Of a stretch of DNA of 43,027 nucleotides, positions 33,531-41,805 are shown piece by piece. Position 1 is the stretch's first letter; every line of letters starts with the position of its first letter. The notes beneath the pieces are model-generated. The model had not been told where the DNA came from, ran no database searches, and was given only the letters and a program-made list of their open reading frames with translations. The stretch spans positions 1 through 43,027 of the forward strand of contig CACZDG010000037.1 of NCBI GenBank assembly GCA_902779865.1. Direction: 5' to 3'. A program made the position numbers and the translations under genes. The DNA comes from an uncultured bacterium (GTDB lineage Bacteria > Verrucomicrobiota > Kiritimatiellia > RFP12 > UBA1067).

Positions 33531-34511
33531 TTAAGGATGGGGGCATATTGAAACCTTACCCGCTACAGCGCGACGGCGTTCGCGCGTGGCGAGCTGTGCG
33601 AGGTCCTTCTCCGAAGGCTTCTTGCGGAAATAGCGGTAGTTCATCACCCAGCAGGACGGATGACGGCGTATCGTGCGTTCAAGGGCGGAAAGGCAGTCCT
33701 GCGTACGCCCCCAGATGTCCACGCCCTTCGTCCACGGGAATTCGGCGATGTGCTCGCAGCGGTAGCGTCCGTCCTTGAGCGGACGCGACCAGGCGATGAC
33801 TATGGGCGCGTGGGTCTTCGCCTGGAGGAACGCCGGCGCGGCGGAGACGGGGACGGGCTTGCCGAAATAGCGCACCCACACGCCGCCTTGATCCGCCTTC
33901 ACCACCTGATCGACAAGCAGCCCCACGTCCGCCCCGTTCTGCAGCCCCTGCAAAAGCGGATGAAAAGCGCCCTCGGCGCGGACAATGGTCTGTCCCAGCG
34001 ACCGACGGGACTTCATAAGGAGGTCGGTCATTCCCGGCGTGCCGATGTCCTTCGCCACGCTCACGATCTGGCGACCTTGCAGGTAAACTAGCTGCGAAAG
34101 GATTTCCCAGCAACCGAGGTGTCCGCTAACCGTGATCGCCGGGCGGTTGTTCTTGAGAAACTCAAGGCACGTCTGCGAAAACTCGCCCGTCGCGGCCGCG
34201 CGCTCGCTGGACTTCCGGCTCGTCCAAAACACGTGTCCGAGCGTGCGCATCATGTTGCGGTAACTCCGTTTGAGGATCAGCTCCTCGCGTCGTGGAGTAA
34301 GGCGGCCTTCACCGACAACAAGGCGAAGGTTCTCGCGAGAGAGTTCACGGCCGGACCTGTCGATGCGGTAGCCCACGGCGGCGATGAAATCACATATCCT
34401 GAATAGCATTTTGTGCGACACGTGCGCGAACACGAGCCAGCCGAGCGCGATGCCCAGCCACTCGAACGGGCGCCTCAGTACCCGCTTTGCTCTCTTCAAC
34501 TTCCTTTTCAC
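33531..34511 (-). CDS. LpxL/HtrB-type lysophospholipid acyltransferase
   Basis: This 326-residue protein has a basic N-terminus, a membrane helix (FEWLGIALGWLVFAHVSH) and the HxxxxE acyltransferase motif (ITVSGHLGCWE, H131 and E136). Downstream motifs of the lipid A secondary acyltransferase family are present (GADVGLLVDQVVKADQGGVW, FGKPVPVSAAPAFLQAKTHA). It should transfer an acyl chain to lipid A or a similar lipid at the inner membrane, implying an LPS-bearing envelope. It starts with GTG at 34511 after an AAAGGGAAAG stretch, behind an extended -10 promoter. It shares its upstream region with the divergent GH31 gene. The acceptor lipid is not shown by sequence. Confidence 0.85.
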   Translation of the reverse strand: MKRKLKRAKRVLRRPFEWLGIALGWLVFAHVSHKMLFRICDFIAAVGYRIDRSGRELSRENLRLVVGEGRLTPRREELILKRSYRNMMRTLGHVFWTSRKSSERAAATGEFSQTCLEFLKNNRPAITVSGHLGCWEILSQLVYLQGRQIVSVAKDIGTPGMTDLLMKSRRSLGQTIVRAEGAFHPLLQGLQNGADVGLLVDQVVKADQGGVWVRYFGKPVPVSAAPAFLQAKTHAPIVIAWSRPLKDGRYRCEHIAEFPWTKGVDIWGRTQDCLSALERTIRRHPSCWVMNYRYFRKKPSEKDLAQLATRERRRAVAGKVSICPHP

Positions 34512-34542
34512 TTACACTTTCCCTTTCCGTCAGACGCATTAG

Positions 34543-34551
34543 ATTATACCA
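34543..34551 (-). promoter_or_regulatory. extended -10 promoter (TGGTATAAT) for the acyltransferase gene
   Basis: The minus strand reads TGGTATAAT, about 30 bases before the GTG start. It is identical to the ilvD and GH31 elements. No clear -35 box is visible. Confidence 0.6.
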
Positions 34552-34645
34552 AACGTATTAAGATTGGAAAACAAAAAGTTGTGTTTGGATACCATAGCGG
34601 AGGTGCGGCCCCAGTTAAGCGGGCCCAAACTTTCGTGTCGTACCC

Positions 34646-34675
34646 TTGAGGCCGCGAGGAAGAATGTGGTATAAT
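34646..34675 (+). promoter_or_regulatory. promoter of the GH31 gene, implying a leaderless mRNA
   Basis: TTGAGG (34646-34651) and TATAAT (34670-34675, preceded by TGG) are 18 bases apart. Transcription should start near 34681-34683, and the ATG is at 34683. There is therefore no room for a Shine-Dalgarno in the transcript. Confidence 0.65.
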
Positions 34676-34682
34676 AGGGGGC

Positions 34683-37600
34683 ATGAAGAAATTGTTCATG
34701 ATGATTGGTGCGGCGGCGGTTGCGGCACATGCCGCGATGCCGATCCCCGTCGCCTTTGACGGGAGCGATGTGGTGGCGTCCGTTCCGGCGGGGACGCTGG
34801 ACGAAACCTCCACACTTTATTTCGTGTGGGACGACGCGGACCATGGCACGGACCTCGCCGCCTGGCCGGCGGCGAACCGCGTCAAATGCGACGTCGGCCG
34901 CGACGGAGCGCGGCCCTCCCAATACCGCTTCAATCGTGGCAAGGTCGTGCCGGGACAGGTTTTCCGCGTTCTCGCCACGAGCAAGGTGCGGCTCCTGGAC
35001 GAGGGCGGATGGGTTTATGTGGGCGAGAACCAGTACGTCGATACCGGCGTGAAGGCAACGGACGTTTACGGACTCGCGATCAAGTTCCAGTACGCGCCGA
35101 ACGACTACCAGCTGGCGGAAAAGAACCCCTGGGCGTCGCTGATGGGAAGCCTGCCGACCGACGACTTTACCATCGGACGCAAGGCGAACGGGAAAGACGG
35201 CGAGTTCTACATGCGCTATCGGGGTGAGTCGTTGAAGGCGGACGGCAAGACGCCAGACCTCATGTTCACGCTGGGCGATCTCTCCGTGCCGCACACGATC
35301 ACCATAGCGAACCGCACGGCGTCGCTTGACGGTGCAACGGTGATGAAAAACATGCCGGCAGGTTCCATCGGCACCCACACGGACGCCGGGACTATTCTGC
35401 TCGGCTGCTCGTGGAACGACGACTGCAACCGCGGCCTTTCCGGGCGTTACTGCCACGCGAAGTGGTTCTCTGCGCGTCTCGACGACGCGAACGGGAAGGC
35501 GATCGTGAACCTCGTCCCCGCGAGAAGAGGTGGCGAGGGAGTGTTGTGGGATACGGTTTCGCGCAAGGTGTTCGCAAACGCGGGAACGGGTGCGCTGACG
35601 TTTTCCGGCACGGCGGGCGCGGCGATTGACGGCACGGAGGGCGTATGTGCCGCGTCGTGTGCCGTGGTGGCCGGCAATACGGAGTTCGCGGGCAAAGCGC
35701 GGTTCACGCTTTTGACCGACCGCATGGTCCGCTGCGAATGGAGCGAGGACGGCTTGTTTGAAGACCGTCCAAGCCTCACCTTCATCAATCGCGTCCAGCC
35801 GCCGGTCAAGCACACGTTCGAGCGCAAAGGCGACGGCGCGGTGATCACGACGGACAAGATGCGCCTTGAGTGGACTGGCGGCGCATTCACAGCCGAGAAC
35901 CTGAAGGTGAACGGCGTGGCGGCGCTTTCGGAGGACAAGGAGAACTTGCTTGGCACGATGCGCACCATTGACGGGCGCAGCAGCATCAAGAACCTGCTCC
36001 CGCGCATGGAGAAAGGCGTCCTCTCGCGACGCGGCGTGGCAGTTGTAGATGATACGAAGAAGCCGTTGTTCGTGAAGGGCGGCGACTACTGGAAAGAATG
36101 GGTCGAGGAACGGCCGGTTCGCGAGAAGGGCGCGTACCGCGATATTACGGTGTTTGCGTATGGGCATGACTACAAGGGGTGTCTCGGTGACTACGTGAAG
36201 GTGGCGGGACGCATTCCGCTGCCGCCGCGGTGGGCGTTCGGCTACTGGTGGAGCCGGTTCTGGAACGACACGGAGTCCGACTACCGTCAGGTTGTGCGCG
36301 AGATGAACTCCGTCGGCATCCCGGTGGACGTGTGCGTGATCGAGATGTACTGGCACGAGAACTGGGGTATCGCGGAGCGTCCCGACATCATACAGCCGAA
36401 AGGTGGGCAGATGTGGGGCTGGGGCGGCTACACGTGGAACCGCCGCTACTTCCCCGACCCGGCGAAGATGTTCCGCTTCCTGCACGACGAGGGACTGCAC
36501 GCGCCGCTCAACATGCACCCCGCGTGCGGCATCCCGGAGTGCGAGGAGGTCTATCCGCGCTTCGCGAAGGACTACGGCTGGAAGGGGAAGGGCGTGATTC
36601 CATTCCGCGGCGACGAGGAACGCTGGGCGGAGGTCTATTTCAAGGACGTCATCGAGCCGTTGGAGACGTTGGGTGTGGACTGCTTCTGGCTCGACTGGCA
36701 GCAGTGGCTGATGGCCAAGGGCAAGCCGACGTTGAACAACACCTTCTGGCTCAACCACCTCTTCGCCACGCACGATGCGGCGCGCGTGCGGCCGGGCGGC
36801 GGCGCGAAGCGTCCGATCATCTACCACCGCTGGGGCGGACTCGGTTCGCACCGCTACCAGATCGGCTTCTCCGGCGACGGCGAGAGTTCGTGGCGGATGC
36901 TGGAGGCGATCCCGTGGTTCACCGCCACCGCGTCGAACGTGGGCTACGGCTACTGGGGACACGACCTCGGCGGACATAACCGCCCCCAGTTCAAGCGTGA
37001 GGAAAACGGCGAGCTACTCACGCGCTGGATGCAGTGCGGCGTGTTCACGCCGATCTTCCGCACACACCCGTCCAAGGACTCGCTTGCCGATCGCCGTCCG
37101 TGGAAGTACGCCGACCACTTCTTCATTCTCCGCGAGGCGTACCGTCTGCGCTACCGCCTTGCGCCCTATATCTACACCGCCGCGCGCCAGGCGTACGACA
37201 CGGGCGTGTGCCTGTGCCGTCCGATGTACTACGACTGGCCGGAGGAGGACGCCGCGTACGATTCCATCAACCAGTACATGTTCGGCGACGACATCCTCGT
37301 CGCGCCCGTCACGAAGGCCGTCGATCCCGTGACGAAGGAGGCGGAGGTCGAGGTGTGGCTGCCGAAGGGCACGTGGTACGATGTCTCGCGGGGCGAGCTT
37401 GTGGAAGGCGGGCGCAAGCTGAAGCGCGGCTACACGATCGAGGAGACACCGTGGTTCGTGAAGGCGGGCGCGGTGATTCCGATGTACCCCGATTCCGTCA
37501 ACCGTCTCGGCAATCCCGGCACGGACGACCTCGTGCTATTCTGTACGCCGTCGGCGCGCTCGGCGAGCGCGCCCTACCAAACTTCGGTATACGAGGACGG

Positions 37601-38222
37601 CGGCGACAATGCCGACTACGCGACGAACTTCCGCCGCACCGCGATCCGCCGCGAAGGGAACCGCGTGACCATTGCGCCGCGCAAGGGATCTTACACGCTG
37701 AAGTTCCCGCTCGCCGCCGTGCCGCTTGTCGCGAAGGTGAACGGCAAGGAGTGTGCATGGGAATACGATGCGGAGGACTTGGCCGTGGTCGTGAAGACGC
37801 TGCCGCAGGACGGTACGCGCGAGACGGTGGTGGAGCTTATGCATTCGGATGACAAGACAGCAAGCGTACAACAGCAAGGTGGTAGGGCGCGATCACCGAG
37901 CGCGCCGATCTCCGCCGTCAACGGACTGAAGGGCGAGCACACGCGCGTCGCCGCGCTCACGGATGACTTCCGCCTTGCCCTTGCCGGACGTGGCTGGCCG
38001 AAGGCCGCCGCGAACCTCCCCACGTCGTGGCAGATCATCTGGAAAACGCGCGATATGATCGCGGCGCATCCAGCCGACGCGGCGAAGCTGCTGGCCGAAC
38101 GCGACGCTGCGCTGAAGACGTTCGCCGAAAAGGACTGGCCACGTCTGGAGAAGACATTCAAGCCAGCGTTCATCAGGCGTATGCGAACGTGGATTGAAAA
38201 ATCGCAACACGCAGCAAAGTGA
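34683..38222 (+). CDS. secreted GH31 glycoside hydrolase with LamG-like N-terminal domain
   Basis: This 1179-residue exported protein has a signal peptide (MKKLFMMIGAAAVAAHA) and a concanavalin/LamG-like domain at about 110-310 (YVDTGVKATDVYGLAIKFQY, FSARLDDANGKAIVNLVPAR). A GH31 alpha-glycosidase module follows: ITVFAYGHDYKGCLGDYVKV, PLPPRWAFGYWWSRFWNDTE, nucleophile D671 in VDCFWLDWQQWL, acid/base D732 in GFSGDGESSW, and RYRLAPYIYTAARQA. GH31 members cleave alpha-glucosides, alpha-xylosides and related sugars. The FWLDWQQW form is found in family members of Bacteroidota and PVC glycan degraders; the substrate is not shown. A REP-like insertion near residues 1058-1075 adds a low-complexity SVQQQGGRARSPSAP stretch. 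The C-terminal ~100 residues are helical and unrecognised. Confidence 0.92.
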   Translation: MKKLFMMIGAAAVAAHAAMPIPVAFDGSDVVASVPAGTLDETSTLYFVWDDADHGTDLAAWPAANRVKCDVGRDGARPSQYRFNRGKVVPGQVFRVLATSKVRLLDEGGWVYVGENQYVDTGVKATDVYGLAIKFQYAPNDYQLAEKNPWASLMGSLPTDDFTIGRKANGKDGEFYMRYRGESLKADGKTPDLMFTLGDLSVPHTITIANRTASLDGATVMKNMPAGSIGTHTDAGTILLGCSWNDDCNRGLSGRYCHAKWFSARLDDANGKAIVNLVPARRGGEGVLWDTVSRKVFANAGTGALTFSGTAGAAIDGTEGVCAASCAVVAGNTEFAGKARFTLLTDRMVRCEWSEDGLFEDRPSLTFINRVQPPVKHTFERKGDGAVITTDKMRLEWTGGAFTAENLKVNGVAALSEDKENLLGTMRTIDGRSSIKNLLPRMEKGVLSRRGVAVVDDTKKPLFVKGGDYWKEWVEERPVREKGAYRDITVFAYGHDYKGCLGDYVKVAGRIPLPPRWAFGYWWSRFWNDTESDYRQVVREMNSVGIPVDVCVIEMYWHENWGIAERPDIIQPKGGQMWGWGGYTWNRRYFPDPAKMFRFLHDEGLHAPLNMHPACGIPECEEVYPRFAKDYGWKGKGVIPFRGDEERWAEVYFKDVIEPLETLGVDCFWLDWQQWLMAKGKPTLNNTFWLNHLFATHDAARVRPGGGAKRPIIYHRWGGLGSHRYQIGFSGDGESSWRMLEAIPWFTATASNVGYGYWGHDLGGHNRPQFKREENGELLTRWMQCGVFTPIFRTHPSKDSLADRRPWKYADHFFILREAYRLRYRLAPYIYTAARQAYDTGVCLCRPMYYDWPEEDAAYDSINQYMFGDDILVAPVTKAVDPVTKEAEVEVWLPKGTWYDVSRGELVEGGRKLKRGYTIEETPWFVKAGAVIPMYPDSVNRLGNPGTDDLVLFCTPSARSASAPYQTSVYEDGGDNADYATNFRRTAIRREGNRVTIAPRKGSYTLKFPLAAVPLVAKVNGKECAWEYDAEDLAVVVKTLPQDGTRETVVELMHSDDKTASVQQQGGRARSPSAPISAVNGLKGEHTRVAALTDDFRLALAGRGWPKAAANLPTSWQIIWKTRDMIAAHPADAAKLLAERDAALKTFAEKDWPRLEKTFKPAFIRRMRTWIEKSQHAAK
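37855..37906 (+). repeat. REP-like element inserted in the GH31 coding sequence
   Basis: The first 24 bases match 16927-16950 at 23 positions. They are followed by a GC-rich hairpin, GGCGCG (37886-37891) with CGCGCC (37901-37906). The frame stays open, and the element is translated as SVQQQGGRARSPSAP, unlike the flanking protein. This looks like a small dispersed palindromic repeat captured by the gene. Confidence 0.6.
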
Positions 38223-38225
38223 ATT

Positions 38226-38234
38226 TGGTATAAT
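38226..38234 (+). promoter_or_regulatory. extended -10 promoter, implying a near-leaderless mRNA
   Basis: TGGTATAAT ends eight bases before the ATG at 38243. A start six to eight bases downstream leaves zero to three bases of leader. No good -35 box is seen. Confidence 0.55.
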
Positions 38235-38242
38235 AACCCGCC

Positions 38243-40474
38243 ATGAAAACAAAGAAACTAATGATGATAGCGGCGGCGGTTCTTGCCGCCTTCACGGGAT
38301 GCGTCGGACCCGACGCGGGAAATGTCGCCGAAACGGCGGCGGAGAAGCCGCTGCGCGTGGCGGTGTTCGTGGACAAGGGCGCGCGCAACTGTGGTGCCTT
38401 TCGCTGGCTTGAAATCACTACGCGGATGAAGGATGCCGTGGCGACGCCGGTTGACGGCGAAGCGGTGCGCGCGGGTGCGCTGGATGCGGCAGATGTCCTT
38501 GTGATGCCCGGTGGCTCGTCCGTCACCGAGGCGAAGACCCTTGGCGCGGAAGGGCGCGAGAAGGTGAAGGATTTCATTCGACGCGGCGGCGGATACGTCG
38601 GCACGTGCGCCGGGTGCTGTCTGCTGATGGAGCCGGCGAGTCACCATCCGGACATGCTGCACCTGATCCCGTTCAAGTTCGGCCCATCCGGCGGCAAGGC
38701 GGACATGTCGATCGCTTTCAACGAGCGAGCCACCGCGCTTGCGGGCATCAAGAAGGGCAAGGTGAGCGTGCGGTTTTCGGAAGGTCCCGTGCTGCTCCCG
38801 TCAACGCCGGTCGAGGACGCCAACATCGAGGTCGTGGCGACATACGACAGCGATCTCAACTCGATGGGCGAGAAGGAGCGTCCGTCGCGTGCGGGCTGCG
38901 CGGCGGCGGTCGCAGGGACGTATGGCAAGGGACGACTTTTCGTGTTTGCCGTCCATCCGGAGTACGATGTGGACGACCACTTTCTCCTTAAGGGCGCGTT
39001 CCGCTACGTGACGGGGCGGAAGGATTTCGAATGGGACTATCCGCAGCGGCGGCGCGGACAGTTAGTCGTCGGTTTCATGTGCGATGACTCGTTCGGGGTG
39101 GAGACGGCGAAGCTCATCCAGCGGCTCGTCACGAACGGCGAGTTCGACGTCGTGCCGCTCAACAAGAAGGAGGTTGAGTCCGGCGGGCTCCGGAACGTGG
39201 ATGCGGTGCTTGCGCCCGATGGCGTAGGGGCGGCAGTGCTCAAGGCGAGTCTCGGCCGCGACAACGCTGGACGCACGAAGGAGTTCATCGCACGCGGCGG
39301 GCGCATCTTCGCCTGGGGCTGTGCGGCGGAGGTCGCCGGGAAACTCGGGCTTGGCGTGACGTGCGTGGCGGACGCAGAGTCCGCGCTCGTTGCGTTGCGT
39401 GCGTTCGCGGCGGAGCCGGTTCCCACGCCAGCGCCGTTCCCCGCGAAGGTGGCTAAGCCCCTCCGCGCCGGTATCTATCAGGATCCGAATAATTCCAACA
39501 TCATCATCGCACGAATGCTCGCGTTCGCGCCCGAGTACGAGCTGAAGTTCCTCTCGCCGGAAGACTACGTCAACGGCGGGCTCGACACAATCGACCTCAT
39601 CGTCCAGCCCGGCGGCGGCTGCACCTCGCAGTACAAGGCGCTAGGCGAGAAGGGCGCTGATGCGCTCAGGCGTTTCGTGCTGAACGGCGGGAAGTACTAC
39701 GGCGTATGCGCCGGGGCGTTCATGGCGCTGCAGCAGTCGCTCCCGAACCGTCCGCGCCTCGGGCTCGTGCCGTTCAAGGGCGACGACCCCGCGCACTACC
39801 GTGGCCAGGCTCCTATCAAGGTGAAGTTCACGGAAGAGGGGCAGAAGGCGCTTGAGGGCGTTGGCAAGACGCGCACCGTTGTATATGCGGGCGGTCCCGC
39901 GATCATTCCTGGCAAGCCGGTGGCAGATTCCGACATCAAGATTCTAGGCAGTTACGCCGGACGGAAGATCAGCACCACGAACGGCAAGCCGGTTGAGGAC
40001 ATGCTCGGCAAGGGCGCGTTCGCTGGCGGACGTGCGGGCAAGGGGAAGGTTTTCATCTCGTGTCCGCATCCAGAATTCGAGGAGGCGAACCACGACATCG
40101 TACGGAGCGGAATCAAGTATCTGACGGGCGTTGCGCCGTCGCCGGCGTATCTCAACAGGACGCGCGGGGCGGTGTCGGTAAGGTATCGTTCGTCGGACAA
40201 GGCGTCGGCGGAGTTCCTGTTCGGCACTCTTTTGCGCGACAGACGTTTCCACGTGTGGCCCGGAAAGGACGGCGGCGCGCTCGCGCATCTTGACGCGGTC
40301 GTGCTTACGGACAAGACGAACGCCGACGAGGCGAAGGAAATGAACGCCTTCATCGCGCGTGGCGGAAGGGTCGTCGCCGTGTGCGACACGCCGGAAAAGC
40401 GCAAGGCCGCCGAACTTCTGAAGGGCGCCACCGTCGTGGAGTCCTACGACAAACTCATTCCCGCGCTGCTGTGA
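38243..40474 (+). CDS. lipoprotein with repeated BPL_N / class-I amidotransferase-like modules
   Basis: This 743-residue protein has a lipobox (LAAFTGC, C20), so it is a membrane-anchored lipoprotein. Two clear BPL_N/GATase1-like modules follow: LRVAVFVDKGARNCGAFRWL to GGYVGTCAGCCLL (nucleophile-like C122) and LRAGIYQDPNNSNIIIARML to GKYYGVCAGAFMAL (C489). Each ends with a GKGRLFVFAVHPE or GKGKVFISCPHPE strand. After each clear module comes a degenerate one (RRGQLVVGFMCDDSFGVETA to IFAWGCAAEVAG; SVRYRSSDKASAEFLFGTLL to VVAVCDTPEKRK). The protein is thus four modules in alternation. BPL_N domains are named from eukaryotic biotin ligases, and secreted forms have no known reaction. The gene follows GH31 at 20 bases, with its own -10 box, and precedes thiC by 13 bases. 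Confidence 0.82.
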   Translation: MKTKKLMMIAAAVLAAFTGCVGPDAGNVAETAAEKPLRVAVFVDKGARNCGAFRWLEITTRMKDAVATPVDGEAVRAGALDAADVLVMPGGSSVTEAKTLGAEGREKVKDFIRRGGGYVGTCAGCCLLMEPASHHPDMLHLIPFKFGPSGGKADMSIAFNERATALAGIKKGKVSVRFSEGPVLLPSTPVEDANIEVVATYDSDLNSMGEKERPSRAGCAAAVAGTYGKGRLFVFAVHPEYDVDDHFLLKGAFRYVTGRKDFEWDYPQRRRGQLVVGFMCDDSFGVETAKLIQRLVTNGEFDVVPLNKKEVESGGLRNVDAVLAPDGVGAAVLKASLGRDNAGRTKEFIARGGRIFAWGCAAEVAGKLGLGVTCVADAESALVALRAFAAEPVPTPAPFPAKVAKPLRAGIYQDPNNSNIIIARMLAFAPEYELKFLSPEDYVNGGLDTIDLIVQPGGGCTSQYKALGEKGADALRRFVLNGGKYYGVCAGAFMALQQSLPNRPRLGLVPFKGDDPAHYRGQAPIKVKFTEEGQKALEGVGKTRTVVYAGGPAIIPGKPVADSDIKILGSYAGRKISTTNGKPVEDMLGKGAFAGGRAGKGKVFISCPHPEFEEANHDIVRSGIKYLTGVAPSPAYLNRTRGAVSVRYRSSDKASAEFLFGTLLRDRRFHVWPGKDGGALAHLDAVVLTDKTNADEAKEMNAFIARGGRVVAVCDTPEKRKAAELLKGATVVESYDKLIPALL

Positions 40475-40487
40475 AAGGATTGGAAAA

Positions 40488-41792
40488 ATGACTCAATTGG
40501 AATCAGCCCGCAAAGGCATTGTGACGGACGCGATGAAGACGGTCGCGTCGGACGAGGGCGTTGACGTAGAGGTTATCCGCGCCGCCGTGGCGGACGGCAC
40601 CGCCGTGATCCCGCTGAACCACCACCACGCGAATTGCAGTCCCGTGGGCGTCGGGCGCATGGTGACTACCAAGATAAACGCGAACCTCGGGCGTAGCGTG
40701 ACGCACTCCGGGAAGGGCGACGAACTTGAGAAGCTCGCAATCGCCCTCAAGGCCGGAGCTGACTTCGTGATGGACCTTTCCGTCGGCGAGGACGTCAAGG
40801 CGATTCGCCAGGGGATGCTTGATGCGAGTCCCAAGCCGCTCGGCACCGTGCCGGTTTACGAGACGATCAGCCGTCTCAAGGGCGACGTCCCCCACATGGA
40901 TCCTTCGCTGCTCATCGGCGTAATCCGCGAGCAGGCGGAACAGGGCGTTGACTTCATGACGCTCCATGCCGGGCTCCTCCTGAAGCAGATTCCGTTGGCG
41001 ATGAAGCGCAAGATGGGAATCGTGAGCCGTGGCGGTTCGATCATGGCGGAATGGATGATGGAGAACCGCACCGAAAACCCGCTATACACGCACTGGGACG
41101 AGGTGATGGATATCCTTGCCGAACACGACGTCACCGTGTCGCTCGGCGACGGACTGCGTCCCGGCTGCCTTGCGGACGCCTCGGACGCGGCGCAGTTCGG
41201 AGAGCTTGACGTTTTGGGCGAGTTGGTTGAACGCTGCCGCGCACGCGGAGTGCAGGTGATGGTGGAAGGCCCTGGACACGTGCCGTTCAATCAAATCCAG
41301 ATGAACATGGAGCGCGAGCAGTCCGTTTGCAAGGGAGCGCCTTTCTACGTGCTGGGTCCTGTGGTCACTGACATCGCCCCCGGCTACGACCACATCGTAA
41401 GCGCGATTGGCGCAACGGCGGCCGCGACGTACGGCGCATCACTCCTCTGCTACGTGACGCCCGCCGAACACCTCGGACTTCCCGACGGCGACGAGGTTCA
41501 CCGCGGCTGCATCGCATACAAGATCGCGGCACACGCCGGAGACGTGGCGCGCGGGCTTCCCGGCGCACGCGCCCGCGATGACGCGATGTCCGATGCGCGC
41601 GCGGCGTTCGACTGGGAGCGTCAGTTCTCGCTTGCGCTCGACCCCGAGCATGCCAAGGCCCGCTGGCTCAGGACGCGCGCGTTCACCGACGAGGCGCATT
41701 CCGACGACCATTGCTCTATGTGCGGCAAGGAGTTCTGCGCTGTGCGCACTTCGCGTCGCATCCGCGAACTAGTTGCGAATTCCGGCAAGTGA
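40488..41792 (+). CDS. thiC: phosphomethylpyrimidine synthase
   Basis: This 434-residue radical-SAM enzyme turns aminoimidazole ribotide into hydroxymethylpyrimidine phosphate for thiamin. Motifs: IPLNHHHANCSPVGVGRMVT, ADFVMDLSVGEDVKAIRQGM, GIVSRGGSIMAEWMM, SLGDGLRPGCLADASDAAQF, MVEGPGHVPFNQIQMNM, VTDIAPGYDHIVSAIGATAA. The non-canonical CxxCxxxxC cluster motif CSMCGKEFC is near the C-terminus. It lacks the N-terminal ~150-residue extension of the E. coli enzyme, as in the shorter ThiC forms. AAGGA lies eight bases before the ATG. No TPP riboswitch fits in the 13-base gap upstream, so it is probably read from the lipoprotein promoter. Confidence 0.96.
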   Translation: MTQLESARKGIVTDAMKTVASDEGVDVEVIRAAVADGTAVIPLNHHHANCSPVGVGRMVTTKINANLGRSVTHSGKGDELEKLAIALKAGADFVMDLSVGEDVKAIRQGMLDASPKPLGTVPVYETISRLKGDVPHMDPSLLIGVIREQAEQGVDFMTLHAGLLLKQIPLAMKRKMGIVSRGGSIMAEWMMENRTENPLYTHWDEVMDILAEHDVTVSLGDGLRPGCLADASDAAQFGELDVLGELVERCRARGVQVMVEGPGHVPFNQIQMNMEREQSVCKGAPFYVLGPVVTDIAPGYDHIVSAIGATAAATYGASLLCYVTPAEHLGLPDGDEVHRGCIAYKIAAHAGDVARGLPGARARDDAMSDARAAFDWERQFSLALDPEHAKARWLRTRAFTDEAHSDDHCSMCGKEFCAVRTSRRIRELVANSGK

Positions 41793-41805
41793 GGGCGTGG
41801 CGCGG

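Noticed and set aside
34539-36977. 812-codon frame on the minus strand opposite the GH31 gene
   Set aside because: It is the antisense shadow of a conserved GH31 coding sequence with GC-rich codon bias; no family motif is seen in it.
40475-40487. TPP riboswitch before thiC
   Set aside because: Only 13 bases separate thiC from the upstream gene, too short for an aptamer.
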